64,000 nt of DNA from SIG480 sp045586595 (GTDB lineage Bacteria > Bacillota > Clostridia > Oscillospirales > JAAYXM01). Shown piece by piece: positions 8,257 through 16,397 of the stretch (positions are counted from its first letter, which is position 1; every line of letters begins with the position of its first letter). The notes under the pieces were generated by a model that was not told the origin of the DNA, ran no database searches, and saw only the letters and a program-made list of their open reading frames with translations. The translations under genes were made by a program, and so were the position numbers. The DNA is taken from assembly GCA_045586595.1 (NCBI GenBank), contig JAZNAQ010000022.1, positions 8,868 to 72,867 on the forward strand. The letters run 5' to 3'.

Positions 8257-8999
8257 TTTCGCACCTCCATATGGTTTATCATACTTGCAAGATACCCCGC
8301 ACCAAAGCCGTTATCTATATTGACAACCGAAACACCGCTCGCACAGGAATTCAGCATTGAAAGAAGCGCCGTCATCCCCTCAAATGCCGCGCCGTAACCG
8401 ACGCTTGTGGGAACAGCGACTACAGGGCAATCGCAAAGCCCTCCAACCACGCTGGCAAGTGCGCCCTCCATCCCTGCAACAGCAACAATTACGCTCGCGC
8501 TCATTATAACATCAAGGTGGTAGAGCAATCTATGAAGCCCTGCAACCCCGACATCGTATACACGCTCAACCTCGTTGCCGAGAAATTCTGCCGTGAGCGC
8601 CGCCTCCTCAGCAACGGGAATATCGCTCGTGCCACCGCTCAGTATAACTATTTTACCTATTCCGTCAGGCATTTTTTTCTCTCCGCATATACCAAGCCGT
8701 GCCGTTTTATAATATGTTATATCCGAAATCTCGTTTGCCTTCTCAGGAGAAAGGCGCGTTATCAGAACGTTCTTCTCGCCTGACTCATTTAAAGCCTGTA
8801 CAATTCTATTTATCTGCTCGGCAGTCTTCCCTTCTCCGTAGATAATCTCACACGCGCCGTTGCGAAGGTGGCGGTGGGTATCTACTTTTGCGAAATCTAT
8901 ATCGGTAAACGGCTCTGATTTGAGCTTAAGCTCTGCATCCTTTACGCTCATCTCGCCGTTTTTGACTGCCGACAATATATCAGTCAGAAAGCTTTTCAT
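8253..8999 (-). CDS. larB: Pyridinium-3,5-biscarboxylic acid mononucleotide synthase LarB
   Basis: Carboxylates and hydrolyses nicotinic acid adenine dinucleotide to the dicarboxylated pyridinium mononucleotide that LarE then sulfurates. The 248 residues show a variable N-terminal part and a C-terminal PurE-like domain with ILSGGTSDIPVAEEAALTAE, YDVGVAGLHR, AVAGMEGALASVVGG and VPTSVGYGA. The GGAGG site is 6 nt before the ATG. It overlaps larE by 20 nt and larC by 4 nt, so the three are translationally coupled. Family assignment is confident; the name once used was NCAIR mutase-related protein. Confidence 0.92.
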   Translation of the reverse strand: MKSFLTDILSAVKNGEMSVKDAELKLKSEPFTDIDFAKVDTHRHLRNGACEIIYGEGKTAEQINRIVQALNESGEKNVLITRLSPEKANEISDITYYKTARLGICGEKKMPDGIGKIVILSGGTSDIPVAEEAALTAEFLGNEVERVYDVGVAGLHRLLYHLDVIMSASVIVAVAGMEGALASVVGGLCDCPVVAVPTSVGYGAAFEGMTALLSMLNSCASGVSVVNIDNGFGAGYLASMINHMEVRK

Positions 9000-9741
9000 C
9001 CCGTGCCTCCATATCCAACAACACGAAGCTGTAATATTTTTTAAGTTCAGACAGTATTTGTGTTCTGTGCTTTATAAGCCTTTCTACATCGTACGAGCAT
9101 ATTTCAATTCTTGCAGTCTCACCCGAAATTCTTACACGAAAATCCGAAAAGCCTAAGCCTCCCAAAAATGCTTCTGCACATTCAACCGCGTTTAGCTTTT
9201 CGCAGGTTATCGCCTCTCCTTTGCACACACGCGTTGCAAGGCATGCGTATGCAGGCTTGTCCCATGTGAACAACCCCTCTTTGCGTGAAAGGTCTCGCAC
9301 CTCGTCCTTGGTTATTCCGCAAAGCTTTAAGGGCGACAGAACCGAAAGCTCGCATAGCGCACGGTATCCAGGGCGGTCAGCCACATCATCCGATGCATTT
9401 GTACCGTCACATATTATGTCATAACCATCACTCATTGCAGTGGCTAAGATTATCTGCATAATACCTCTTTTGCAATAATAGCAGCGCTCTTCGCCGTTTT
9501 CTCGTACATTTTCATCGTCGAGTGCAGAAAAATCAATGACACACAGATCAACACCCGCATCATTTGCCGCGCGCCTTGCATCTAAAAGCTCAGACTCGGG
9601 TTGGAACTCTGTTTTTGCAAAATAAGCGCGAACATCTGCACCGTACTTTTTGGCCATATGCAGAAGAAGCACCGAATCTGCCCCACCGGAAAGCGCAACC
9701 GCTACCTTCTTATGTATTTTAAAAAACTGCTCAAGCGTCAT
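8980..9741 (-). CDS. larE: ATP-dependent sulfur transferase LarE
   Basis: Adenylates the carboxylates of the LarB product and replaces them with thiocarboxylates. The 253 residues show the PP-loop SGGADS (18-23) near the N-terminus. Three cysteines stand out: C87 and C90 in RCYYCK and C167 in PAYACLATR. The last corresponds to the cysteine that L. plantarum LarE sacrifices as sulfur donor. A CxxC plus this third cysteine is the pattern described for LarE proteins that carry a [4Fe-4S] cluster and can recycle; that this one does so is inference. First gene of the operon. No larA (lactate racemase) is in the window, so the client enzyme lies elsewhere. Confidence 0.92.
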   Translation of the reverse strand: MTLEQFFKIHKKVAVALSGGADSVLLLHMAKKYGADVRAYFAKTEFQPESELLDARRAANDAGVDLCVIDFSALDDENVRENGEERCYYCKRGIMQIILATAMSDGYDIICDGTNASDDVADRPGYRALCELSVLSPLKLCGITKDEVRDLSRKEGLFTWDKPAYACLATRVCKGEAITCEKLNAVECAEAFLGGLGFSDFRVRISGETARIEICSYDVERLIKHRTQILSELKKYYSFVLLDMEARDEKLSD

Positions 9742-9782
9742 TGCTGCACCTACCGAATTCTAATATACTTATTCAATTATAT

Positions 9783-9812
9783 ATTATAATATTTTACAAT
9801 ATTTTTTGTCAA
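9783..9812 (-). promoter_or_regulatory. lar operon promoter
   Basis: Consensus TTGACA (9807-9812) and TATAAT (9783-9788) on the minus strand, 18-bp spacing, back to back with the ddh promoter. Confidence 0.7.
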
Positions 9813-9830
9813 GATTAGCGCTTTGAGATA

Positions 9831-9859
9831 TTGACTTTTCAGAGAAGATATGTTTTAAT
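9831..9859 (+). promoter_or_regulatory. ddh promoter
   Basis: TTGACT (9831-9836) and TTTAAT (9854-9859) with 17-bp spacing, 50 bp before the ddh start. Confidence 0.55.
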
Positions 9860-9908
9860 ATTTCATCATATTTTTTTGCTATCCACTTTTGAAAGGGTGA
9901 TATATAAA

Positions 9909-10889
9909 ATGAAAATAAGAGTAGCCATCGCAGGATACGGCAACCTCGGCCGCGGCGTTGAGAGTGCGGTTTCTACCGCGCCCGACATGGAGCTTTGCGC
10001 TCTGTTTACAAGGCGTGACCCCGCCTCGGTTAACCCCGCATCGGGTGTTTCTGTATACTCAATGGACAAAGCCTTAGAGATGAAAGGCGACATCGACGTT
10101 CTCATACTCTGCGGAGGAAGCGCAAACGACCTGCCTGAGCAAACTCCCGAGCTAGCAAAGCACTTTAACGTAATAGACAGCTTTGACACTCACGCAAAAA
10201 TCCCCGAGCATTTTGAAAAGGTAAACCGTGAAAGTATCAATGCCGGTAAAGTAAGCATTATCTCCGTAGGCTGGGACCCGGGTATGTTCTCCTTAAACCG
10301 TCTTTACGGCCAGGCCATTCTGCCCGAGGGCAACGACTACACCTTCTGGGGCAAAGGCGTAAGCCAGGGACACTCTGATGCTATCAGAAGAATTGACGGT
10401 GTTATCGATGCAAGACAGTACACCGTACCTGTCAACGCAGCACTTGAGAGTGTAAGAGCCGGCGAAAACCCGTCTCTTTCAACACGCGAGAAGCACACAC
10501 GCGAATGCTTCGTTGTAGCAGAGGAAGGTGCAGACCTCAAAAGAATTGAGAGCGAAATTGTAAATATGCCCAACTACTTTGCAGATTACGACACAACGGT
10601 TCATTTTATAAGCCAAGAGGAGCTTAACCGTGACCATGCAGGAATCCCCCACGGTGGCAGAGTTTTCCGCACAGGTACAACAAACGGCGGCAAAAACAAA
10701 CACGTTATCGAATACAGCCTAAAGCTCGACAGCAACCCCGAGTTTACCGCAAGCGTTCTCACAGCATACGCAAGAGCAGCATACCGCCTTAATTCAGAAG
10801 GGGTATCAGGCGCAAAAACCGTATTTGACATTCCCCCTGCATATCTCCATCAGGCAACCGGCGAAGAGCTTCGCCGAAACCTTCTCTAA
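9909..10889 (+). CDS. ddh: meso-Diaminopimelate D-dehydrogenase
   Basis: NADPH-dependent enzyme that aminates tetrahydrodipicolinate directly to meso-diaminopimelate, the one-step variant of the lysine/peptidoglycan precursor pathway. The 326 residues match the family length. The Rossmann start MKIRVAIAGYGNLGRG gives GYGNLG, followed by FTRRDP, LCGGSAND, IDSFDTHAKIPEHF, the substrate region SVGWDPGMFSLNR, and FWGKGVSQGHSDAIRRI, all characteristic. An upstream in-frame ATG exists at 9831, but it falls inside the -35 element, and the ATG at 9909 follows a GAAAGGGTGA site. Monocistronic with a strong terminator. Confidence 0.95.
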   Translation: MKIRVAIAGYGNLGRGVESAVSTAPDMELCALFTRRDPASVNPASGVSVYSMDKALEMKGDIDVLILCGGSANDLPEQTPELAKHFNVIDSFDTHAKIPEHFEKVNRESINAGKVSIISVGWDPGMFSLNRLYGQAILPEGNDYTFWGKGVSQGHSDAIRRIDGVIDARQYTVPVNAALESVRAGENPSLSTREKHTRECFVVAEEGADLKRIESEIVNMPNYFADYDTTVHFISQEELNRDHAGIPHGGRVFRTGTTNGGKNKHVIEYSLKLDSNPEFTASVLTAYARAAYRLNSEGVSGAKTVFDIPPAYLHQATGEELRRNLL

Positions 10890-10901
10890 ACCACGACATC
10901 T

Positions 10902-10937
10902 CCGGCTCTCCGACAGCTTCGGCGAGCCGGTTTTTTT
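10902..10937 (+). terminator. ddh terminator
   Basis: GC-rich hairpin with arms CCGGCTC..CCGA and TCGG..GAGCCGG, 4-nt loop, then seven Ts. Confidence 0.9.
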
Positions 10938-10960
10938 ATGCCAAAACACATTAAACGATA

Positions 10961-10989
10961 TTGACAAAAAATACGATATATGCTAATAT
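10961..10989 (+). promoter_or_regulatory. nrdDG promoter
   Basis: TTGACA (10961-10966) and TAATAT (10984-10989) with 17-bp spacing. A candidate NrdR box overlaps the spacer and the -10. Confidence 0.7.
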
Positions 10990-11018
10990 TATTCTTACTC
11001 ACATACAAGATATTGTTT
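10971..11018 (+). promoter_or_regulatory. Candidate pair of NrdR boxes
   Basis: Two 16-nt sites resembling the NrdR consensus acaCwATATATwGtgt lie at 10971-10986 (10 of 16 matches) and 11003-11018 (13 of 16). Their centres are 32 bp apart, three helical turns, which is the spacing at which NrdR sites usually occur. The first covers the -10 region. NrdR represses ribonucleotide reductase genes when dATP is high. Counted by eye; the weaker box is marginal. Confidence 0.45.
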
Positions 11019-11052
11019 TACATATATAATACTAGAAAAAGGGAGAAAAGAC

Positions 11053-13230
11053 ATGAAGATTATAAAACGCGACGGTTCTGAAGTTGTTTTTGACATCACC
11101 AAAATCATAGTCGCTGTCTCTAAAGCAAACGAAACAGTTGAGGAAAAGGACCGCATGACTCCGATGCAGATTCAGCGCATTGCAGAGAGTGTTGTTCTTG
11201 CCTGCGAAAAGCTCGGCCGCTCGCCTGTTGTTGAAGAGATTCAGGATATGGTAGAAAAACAGATTATGGCACACGGTGCGTTTGAGGTCGCAAAATCATA
11301 TATAACCTACCGATACACACGCACGCTTGTCCGTCAGTCAAACACAACAGATGACAAAATACTCAGCCTTATCGAGTGTAACAACGAAGAGGCAAAGCAG
11401 GAAAACTCAAACAAAAACCCTGTTATTAACTCAACCCAGCGCGACTATATGGCGGGCGAGGTTTCGCGCGATATTACAAACAGAATACTCCTCCCGCAGG
11501 ATATTGTTGACGCGCATAACGACGGTATTATACACTTTCACGATTCCGACTATTTTGCGCAGCATATGCACAACTGCGACCTTGTAAACCTCGAAGATAT
11601 GCTCCAGAACGGAACCGTTATCACAGGCACGCTTATTGAGCGTCCGCACAGCTTCTCGACCGCGTGCAACATCGCAACTCAGATTATAGCTCAGGTTGCT
11701 TCAAACCAGTATGGCGGGCAGTCAATTTCGCTTGCTCACCTCGCTCCGTTTGTAAACGTAAGCCGTGAGAAAATACGCCGCGATTTAAAGGACGAGACCG
11801 AGTCTATCGGCATCAATCTCCCTCAGTCTGATTTTAATAAGATTGTTGAAAAACGCCTGCGCGAAGAAATCCGCCGCGGTGTCCAGACTATTCAGTATCA
11901 GGTTGTAACACTTCTTACCACAAATGGCCAGGCTCCGTTTGTAACTGTGTTCATGTATCTCGGTGAGGCAAAAAACGAACAGGAAAAACGCGACCTTGCG
12001 CTTATCATCGAGGAGACCCTCGAGCAACGCTATAGAGGCGTAAAGAACGAAGACGGCGTATGGGTTACCCCTGCCTTCCCGAAGCTTGTATACGTTCTTG
12101 AAGAAGACAACATACACGAAGATTCGCAGTATTTCTACCTCACAAAGCTCTCCGCAAAGTGTACGGCACGCAGAATGGTTCCTGACTATATCTCAGAAAA
12201 AATCATGCTCCGCGACAAGGTTGACAAAAACGGCAACGGTCACTGCTACACCTGCATGGGTTGCCGCTCATTCCTCACACCGTATGTTGACCCCGAAACA
12301 AACGAACCGAAGTATTACGGACGCTTCAACCAGGGCGTTGTCACCATTAACCTCGTTGATATTGCCCTTTCATCGGGCGGAAACCTTGACAAGTTCTGGA
12401 AGATATTTGACGAAAGGCTCGACCTCTGCTACCGTGCGCTCATGTGCCGACATAACCGCTTAAAAGGTACGTTATCCGATGCAGCACCGATTTTGTGGCA
12501 GTACGGCGCTCTTGCAAGACTTAAAAAGGGCGAATGCATAGACAAGCTCCTATATGGCGGCTATTCAACCATTTCGCTCGGCTATGCAGGCCTTTATGAG
12601 TGCGTAAAGTATATGACAGGCAAAAGCCACACAGACCCATCGGCAACACCATTTGCACTTGATGTTATGAAGTATCTTAACAAGGCGACGAAGGCATGGA
12701 AAGAAAAAGAGAACATCGACTTCTCACTCTACGGCACGCCGATTGAGTCTACAACATACAAATTTGCAAAGTGTCTCCAGCGCAGATTTGGTATAATTGA
12801 AGGCGTAACCGACAAGGGCTATATCACAAACAGCTACCACGTCCATGTTTCTGAAGAGATTGATGCGTTTGAGAAGCTCCGCTTCGAGTCGCAGTTCCAG
12901 ACGCTTTCACCCGGTGGCGCAATAAGCTATGTAGAGGTTCCCAATATGCAGCACAACCTCGACGCCGTGCTTGAGGTCATGAAGTTTATCTATGACAACA
13001 TCATGTACGCTGAGCTCAACACAAAGAGCGACTATTGCCAGGTTTGCGGTTGGGACGGCGAAATTGAAATCCGTGAGGATGACGGAAAGCTTGTATGGAC
13101 ATGCCCCAAGTGCGGCAACACCGACCAGGACAAGATGAACGTCGCACGCCGCACCTGCGGATATATAGGCACACAGTTCTGGAACCAAGGGCGCACACAA
13201 GAGATAAAAGAGCGCGTCCTGCACCTTTAA
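11053..13230 (+). CDS. nrdD: Anaerobic ribonucleoside-triphosphate reductase (class III)
   Basis: Glycyl-radical enzyme that makes deoxyribonucleotides from ribonucleoside triphosphates without oxygen. The 725 residues carry an N-terminal ATP-cone (residues about 1-95, KRDGSEVVFDITKI) for allosteric control by dATP, then the barrel with HFHDSDYF, HMHNCDLVNL and CYTCMGCRSF. The C-terminal zinc site has two CxxC pairs (CQVCGWDG and CPKCGN), followed by the glycyl-radical loop RRTCGYIG and a short tail. The zinc site is needed to form the radical. Promoter and ribosome-binding site are clear; nrdG follows after 6 nt. The enzyme is oxygen-sensitive, which fits a strict or facultative anaerobe. 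Confidence 0.97.
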   Translation: MKIIKRDGSEVVFDITKIIVAVSKANETVEEKDRMTPMQIQRIAESVVLACEKLGRSPVVEEIQDMVEKQIMAHGAFEVAKSYITYRYTRTLVRQSNTTDDKILSLIECNNEEAKQENSNKNPVINSTQRDYMAGEVSRDITNRILLPQDIVDAHNDGIIHFHDSDYFAQHMHNCDLVNLEDMLQNGTVITGTLIERPHSFSTACNIATQIIAQVASNQYGGQSISLAHLAPFVNVSREKIRRDLKDETESIGINLPQSDFNKIVEKRLREEIRRGVQTIQYQVVTLLTTNGQAPFVTVFMYLGEAKNEQEKRDLALIIEETLEQRYRGVKNEDGVWVTPAFPKLVYVLEEDNIHEDSQYFYLTKLSAKCTARRMVPDYISEKIMLRDKVDKNGNGHCYTCMGCRSFLTPYVDPETNEPKYYGRFNQGVVTINLVDIALSSGGNLDKFWKIFDERLDLCYRALMCRHNRLKGTLSDAAPILWQYGALARLKKGECIDKLLYGGYSTISLGYAGLYECVKYMTGKSHTDPSATPFALDVMKYLNKATKAWKEKENIDFSLYGTPIESTTYKFAKCLQRRFGIIEGVTDKGYITNSYHVHVSEEIDAFEKLRFESQFQTLSPGGAISYVEVPNMQHNLDAVLEVMKFIYDNIMYAELNTKSDYCQVCGWDGEIEIREDDGKLVWTCPKCGNTDQDKMNVARRTCGYIGTQFWNQGRTQEIKERVLHL

Positions 13231-13236
13231 TCAGCC

Positions 13237-13755
13237 ATGCATTACGGTGAAATAAAAAACAACGACATCGCAAACGGAACAGGTGTGCGCGTAACTCTGT
13301 TTGTATCAGGTTGCCGCAACGGGTGCAAGAACTGTTTCCAGCCCCAGACCTGGGCATTTGACTACGGTAAGGAATTTACCGAGGAGACAGAGAAATACAT
13401 TCTCTCACTTCTCTCCCCGTCGCACATCAGTGGGCTTACGCTCCTCGGTGGCGAGCCGTTTGAGCCTGAGAACCAGCGCGAACTGCTCCCTTTTTTAAAG
13501 CGAGTGAAGGAAACATTTCCGCAAAAGACCATATGGGCGTATTCGGGTTTTACCCTTGAAGAGCTTCTTGGCAACAGCCGCGGAAGCTGCGAAGCAACTC
13601 GTGAGCTTCTGGGTCTTATAGACGTGCTTGTTGACGGAAGATATGTTGATGAGTTAAAGGACATTTCGCTCCGATTCCGCGGTTCGTCAAACCAGCGTAT
13701 CATCGACCTACCTAAATCATTAAATAGCGGAAACATCATTTTATGGGATAAATAG
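13237..13755 (+). CDS. nrdG: Anaerobic ribonucleotide reductase activating protein NrdG
   Basis: Radical S-adenosylmethionine enzyme that generates the glycyl radical in NrdD. The 172 residues show the cluster motif CRNGCKNC (Cx3Cx2C), followed by FQPQTWAFDYG, the GGEPF motif (LTLLGGEPFEPENQ) that binds the methionine of SAM, and the IDVLVDGRYV segment near the end. It starts 6 nt after the nrdD stop and has no strong ribosome-binding site of its own, so coupling to nrdD translation is likely. A strong terminator follows. Confidence 0.96.
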   Translation: MHYGEIKNNDIANGTGVRVTLFVSGCRNGCKNCFQPQTWAFDYGKEFTEETEKYILSLLSPSHISGLTLLGGEPFEPENQRELLPFLKRVKETFPQKTIWAYSGFTLEELLGNSRGSCEATRELLGLIDVLVDGRYVDELKDISLRFRGSSNQRIIDLPKSLNSGNIILWDK

Positions 13756-13762
13756 CTCTTTG

Positions 13763-13793
13763 GCGCACACGATAAATTCGTGTGCGCTTTTTA
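13763..13793 (+). terminator. nrdDG terminator
   Basis: Perfect 10-bp stem GCGCACACGA/TCGTGTGCGC with a 5-nt loop, followed by five Ts. Confidence 0.9.
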
Positions 13794-13822
13794 TTGATAT
13801 TTAAGGTCTTCGGTGCTATAAT
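13794..13822 (+). promoter_or_regulatory. nadE promoter
   Basis: TTGATA (13794-13799) and TATAAT (13817-13822) with 17-bp spacing, directly after the nrdDG terminator. Confidence 0.7.
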
Positions 13823-13860
13823 ATGCTCATACGAAAGACTTTTAAAAGGGAGTTTTCAAT

Positions 13861-14598
13861 ATGCGTGATTATAAAAAAGAGCTCGAAGAAAGAGTTGCTT
13901 ATATAAAAAAACTTGTTGCAGAAAGCCATGCCGACGGCATCGTTTTCGGAAACTCCGGCGGTAAGGACTGCGCGCTTGTCGGCATACTATGTAAAATGGC
14001 ATGTGATAACACTGTCTGCATACAGCTGCCGTGTTTTTCAAAGCAGAACTTCGGCTCGGATATGGACGATGCGCTCGCAGTTGCAAAAAAGTTTAATATT
14101 GCTAACCGCACGTTTGACCTCACCGATGTACGCGCGGCTATGCTCTCTATGTTTGGCGATGAGGTTTCGCTTAACAACAACGCGCTCGTAAACCTCCCCC
14201 CGAGACTGCGAATGACAACGCTCTACACCGTTGCCGCAGCAGAAAACCGACTTGTTGCGGGAACAGGCAACAGAAGCGAGCGCTATATGGGCTACTTTAC
14301 AAAGCATGGCGACGGTGCGTGTGACTTCAACCCAATTTCAGACCTTACCGTAACAGAGGTGTATGAGTTTTTAACATTCCTTGATGCACCCGAATCCGTC
14401 ATTAAGAAAGCTCCTTCGGCGGGGCTTTATGAAGGGCAGACAGACGAGGCGGATATGGGAATCAGCTATGCTAAAATCGACGAATATCTGCTCAACGGCA
14501 CAGCTACCGACTCTGACCTTGAGATAATAAACCGCTACCATTCAAGAAGTGAGCACAAACGCCGCCCGACAAATATGTTTTTTGAAGTGAACGACTGA
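13861..14598 (+). CDS. nadE: NH3-dependent NAD+ synthetase
   Basis: Amidates nicotinic acid adenine dinucleotide to NAD+, the last step of NAD biosynthesis. The 245 residues contain the ATP pyrophosphatase loop NSGGKDCALV, TLYTVAAAENRLVAGTGNRSE and YFTKHGDGACDFNPISDLTVTE, all typical. There is no N-terminal glutaminase domain, so ammonia is the nitrogen donor. A GGGAG site precedes the ATG. The DUF218 gene starts 2 nt after the stop, suggesting an operon. Confidence 0.94.
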   Translation: MRDYKKELEERVAYIKKLVAESHADGIVFGNSGGKDCALVGILCKMACDNTVCIQLPCFSKQNFGSDMDDALAVAKKFNIANRTFDLTDVRAAMLSMFGDEVSLNNNALVNLPPRLRMTTLYTVAAAENRLVAGTGNRSERYMGYFTKHGDGACDFNPISDLTVTEVYEFLTFLDAPESVIKKAPSAGLYEGQTDEADMGISYAKIDEYLLNGTATDSDLEIINRYHSRSEHKRRPTNMFFEVND

Positions 14599-14600
14599 TT

Positions 14601-15335
14601 ATGAAGAAAGCACTTTTTACATCATCGGTTATATGCTTTATTATATCGTCTATTTTCATCTTCTGCCTTATAGGGTATAAGTTTACGGGCTTTCTCATTT
14701 TTGTACTCGGCGCGTTCTTTCTCTATCTCGCGTTGAGTGTGGGGGTTACAAACAAGCGACTTATATTTCTCAGACGGGTTATTGTAGCTTTTGCAACAGT
14801 GGGTATTTTATTTACGGCTTGTATGACCTGCATCGTAACAAATGATATGGACGGCGATAAAGAGATTGCCTGCGACTATGTTATTGTGCTCGGCGCAGGG
14901 CTTGACGGCACTACCCCGTCACTCACGCTTGTTGACCGCTTGGAGCGTACGCTTGACTACCTGAACCAATTCCCCGAAGCTATCGCAATAGTCAGCGGAG
15001 GTATGGGAGACGGCGAGGACATTACCGAAGCAGAAGCTATGGAACGTTATCTTACCAAACACGGGATTAACTCTTCACGCATAATAAAAGAAGAAAACGC
15101 AACAAACACAAACGAAAATCTTCAGTTTTCAAAAAAGATAATTGATGAACGTGGCGGAGGAAGTGTCGCAATAGTATCAAGCGACTACCATATTTTCCGT
15201 GCAAGGCGTCTTGCAAACAGTCACGGTATTTCGGCAACCATGCTCGCGGCAAAATCGTCACTTCCCATACTTCGCTTAAACTACGCTGTCCGCGAGGGTT
15301 TTGCACTCATCAAATCTTACGCTCTGTATATATAG
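14601..15335 (+). CDS. DUF218 (YdcF/SanA-type) membrane-anchored protein
   Basis: Membrane protein of 244 residues. About three hydrophobic segments fill the first 85 residues, then comes a DUF218 domain: YVIVLGAGLDGTTPSLTLVDRLERTL, VSGGMGDGEDITEAEAMERYL, IIKEENATNTNEN, and VAIVSSDYHIFRARRLA. This order of a G-rich loop, the E-A-M-Y helix, the E..A.NT.EN segment and the S..H..RA helix is the family signature. SanA and YdcF homologues influence envelope permeability, but the enzymatic activity is not settled. The start is coupled to nadE, and cysK follows after 11 nt. Confidence 0.85.
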   Translation: MKKALFTSSVICFIISSIFIFCLIGYKFTGFLIFVLGAFFLYLALSVGVTNKRLIFLRRVIVAFATVGILFTACMTCIVTNDMDGDKEIACDYVIVLGAGLDGTTPSLTLVDRLERTLDYLNQFPEAIAIVSGGMGDGEDITEAEAMERYLTKHGINSSRIIKEENATNTNENLQFSKKIIDERGGGSVAIVSSDYHIFRARRLANSHGISATMLAAKSSLPILRLNYAVREGFALIKSYALYI

Positions 15336-15346
15336 GAGTTGTTTTT

Positions 15347-16279
15347 ATGAATATTAATAAGTCAATAGAGAGCCTTATCGGAAACACACCGATGCTTGAG
15401 CTTACAAATCTTATAAAAGAAAGAAATATCCCTTCAAAAATAATTGCCAAGCTCGAGTACTTTAACCCGACCGGAAGCGTTAAAGACCGCGCCGCATACG
15501 GCATGATAATTGATGCAGAAAAAAGCGGAAAGCTCAAGCCCGGTGCTGTTATCATAGAGCCCACAAGCGGGAACACTGGCATAGGCCTTGCCGCAATAGG
15601 TGCAGCTCGCGGGTATCATGTGGTTCTCACTATGCCGGACACAATGAGCATTGAGCGGCAAACTCTTCTTGCGGCATACGGTGCCGAGCTTGTTCTTACA
15701 CCCGGTGCCGAAGGCATGAGCGGAGCTATAAAAAAGGCGCATGAGCTGCATGAGGAAATTGAAGGAAGCTTTATCCCCAACCAGTTTGAAAACCCTGCAA
15801 ACCCTGCAATTCACGAGCTCACCACTGCAGAGGAGATTTGGAATGACACAGACGGAAAGGTTGATATTGTTGTTGCAGGTGTCGGCTCGGGCGGCACTAT
15901 AAGCGGTATCGGGCGCGCACTTAAGAAAAAAAATCCGAACATAAAAATTGTAGCGGTTGAGCCGTGTGACTCGCCCGTTCTCTCAGGAGGGCAGGCCGGT
16001 AAGCACAAACTCCAGGGCATAGGCGCAGGCTTTATCCCAGAGGCTCTCGACACCGATATTTACGACGAGATAATAACAATATCCACAGAGGATGCTTACC
16101 GCACAGCGCGCGATGTGTGCCGTCTTGACGGAGCTTTTGTCGGCATAACCTCAGGCGCGGCGATATATGCCGCCGAAATTGCGGCTTCATTGCCCGAAAA
16201 CAACGGTAAAATGATTGTTGCAATCGCGCCGGATTCGGGCACTCGGTATTTATCTACGCCGCATTTGTTCTGCGAATAA
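15347..16279 (+). CDS. cysK: Cysteine synthase (O-acetylserine sulfhydrylase)
   Basis: PLP enzyme that replaces the acetyl group of O-acetylserine with sulfide to form cysteine. The 310 residues show IGNTPMLEL, the PLP lysine in NPTGSVKDRAA, the substrate loop EPTSGNTGIGLA, the phosphate cradle GVGSGGTISGIG, and the helix contacting the pyridine nitrogen near the end, GITSGAA. An AGGAG site precedes the ATG. It is the third gene of the nadE transcription unit, ended by a strong hairpin. No serine acetyltransferase is in the window. Confidence 0.94.
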   Translation: MNINKSIESLIGNTPMLELTNLIKERNIPSKIIAKLEYFNPTGSVKDRAAYGMIIDAEKSGKLKPGAVIIEPTSGNTGIGLAAIGAARGYHVVLTMPDTMSIERQTLLAAYGAELVLTPGAEGMSGAIKKAHELHEEIEGSFIPNQFENPANPAIHELTTAEEIWNDTDGKVDIVVAGVGSGGTISGIGRALKKKNPNIKIVAVEPCDSPVLSGGQAGKHKLQGIGAGFIPEALDTDIYDEIITISTEDAYRTARDVCRLDGAFVGITSGAAIYAAEIAASLPENNGKMIVAIAPDSGTRYLSTPHLFCE

Positions 16280-16288
16280 TTCAAACAG

Positions 16289-16325
16289 CAAAAAAGACAG
16301 TACAAAACTTGTACTGTCTTTTTTA
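16289..16325 (+). terminator. cysK terminator
   Basis: Perfect 14-bp stem AAAAAAGACAGTAC and its complement, 7-nt loop, T-tract. Confidence 0.9.
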
Positions 16326-16397
16326 TACTGTTTTACGATTTTTAAAAATACTTCCCCAAAACCCTCTCCCATATCAATTTGCGCAGCTGCTAATAAT

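Noticed and set aside
9831..9908. A 26-residue N-terminal extension of ddh
   Set aside because: The upstream ATG coincides with the predicted -35, and the extension has no similarity to the family; the ATG at 9909 has the ribosome-binding site.
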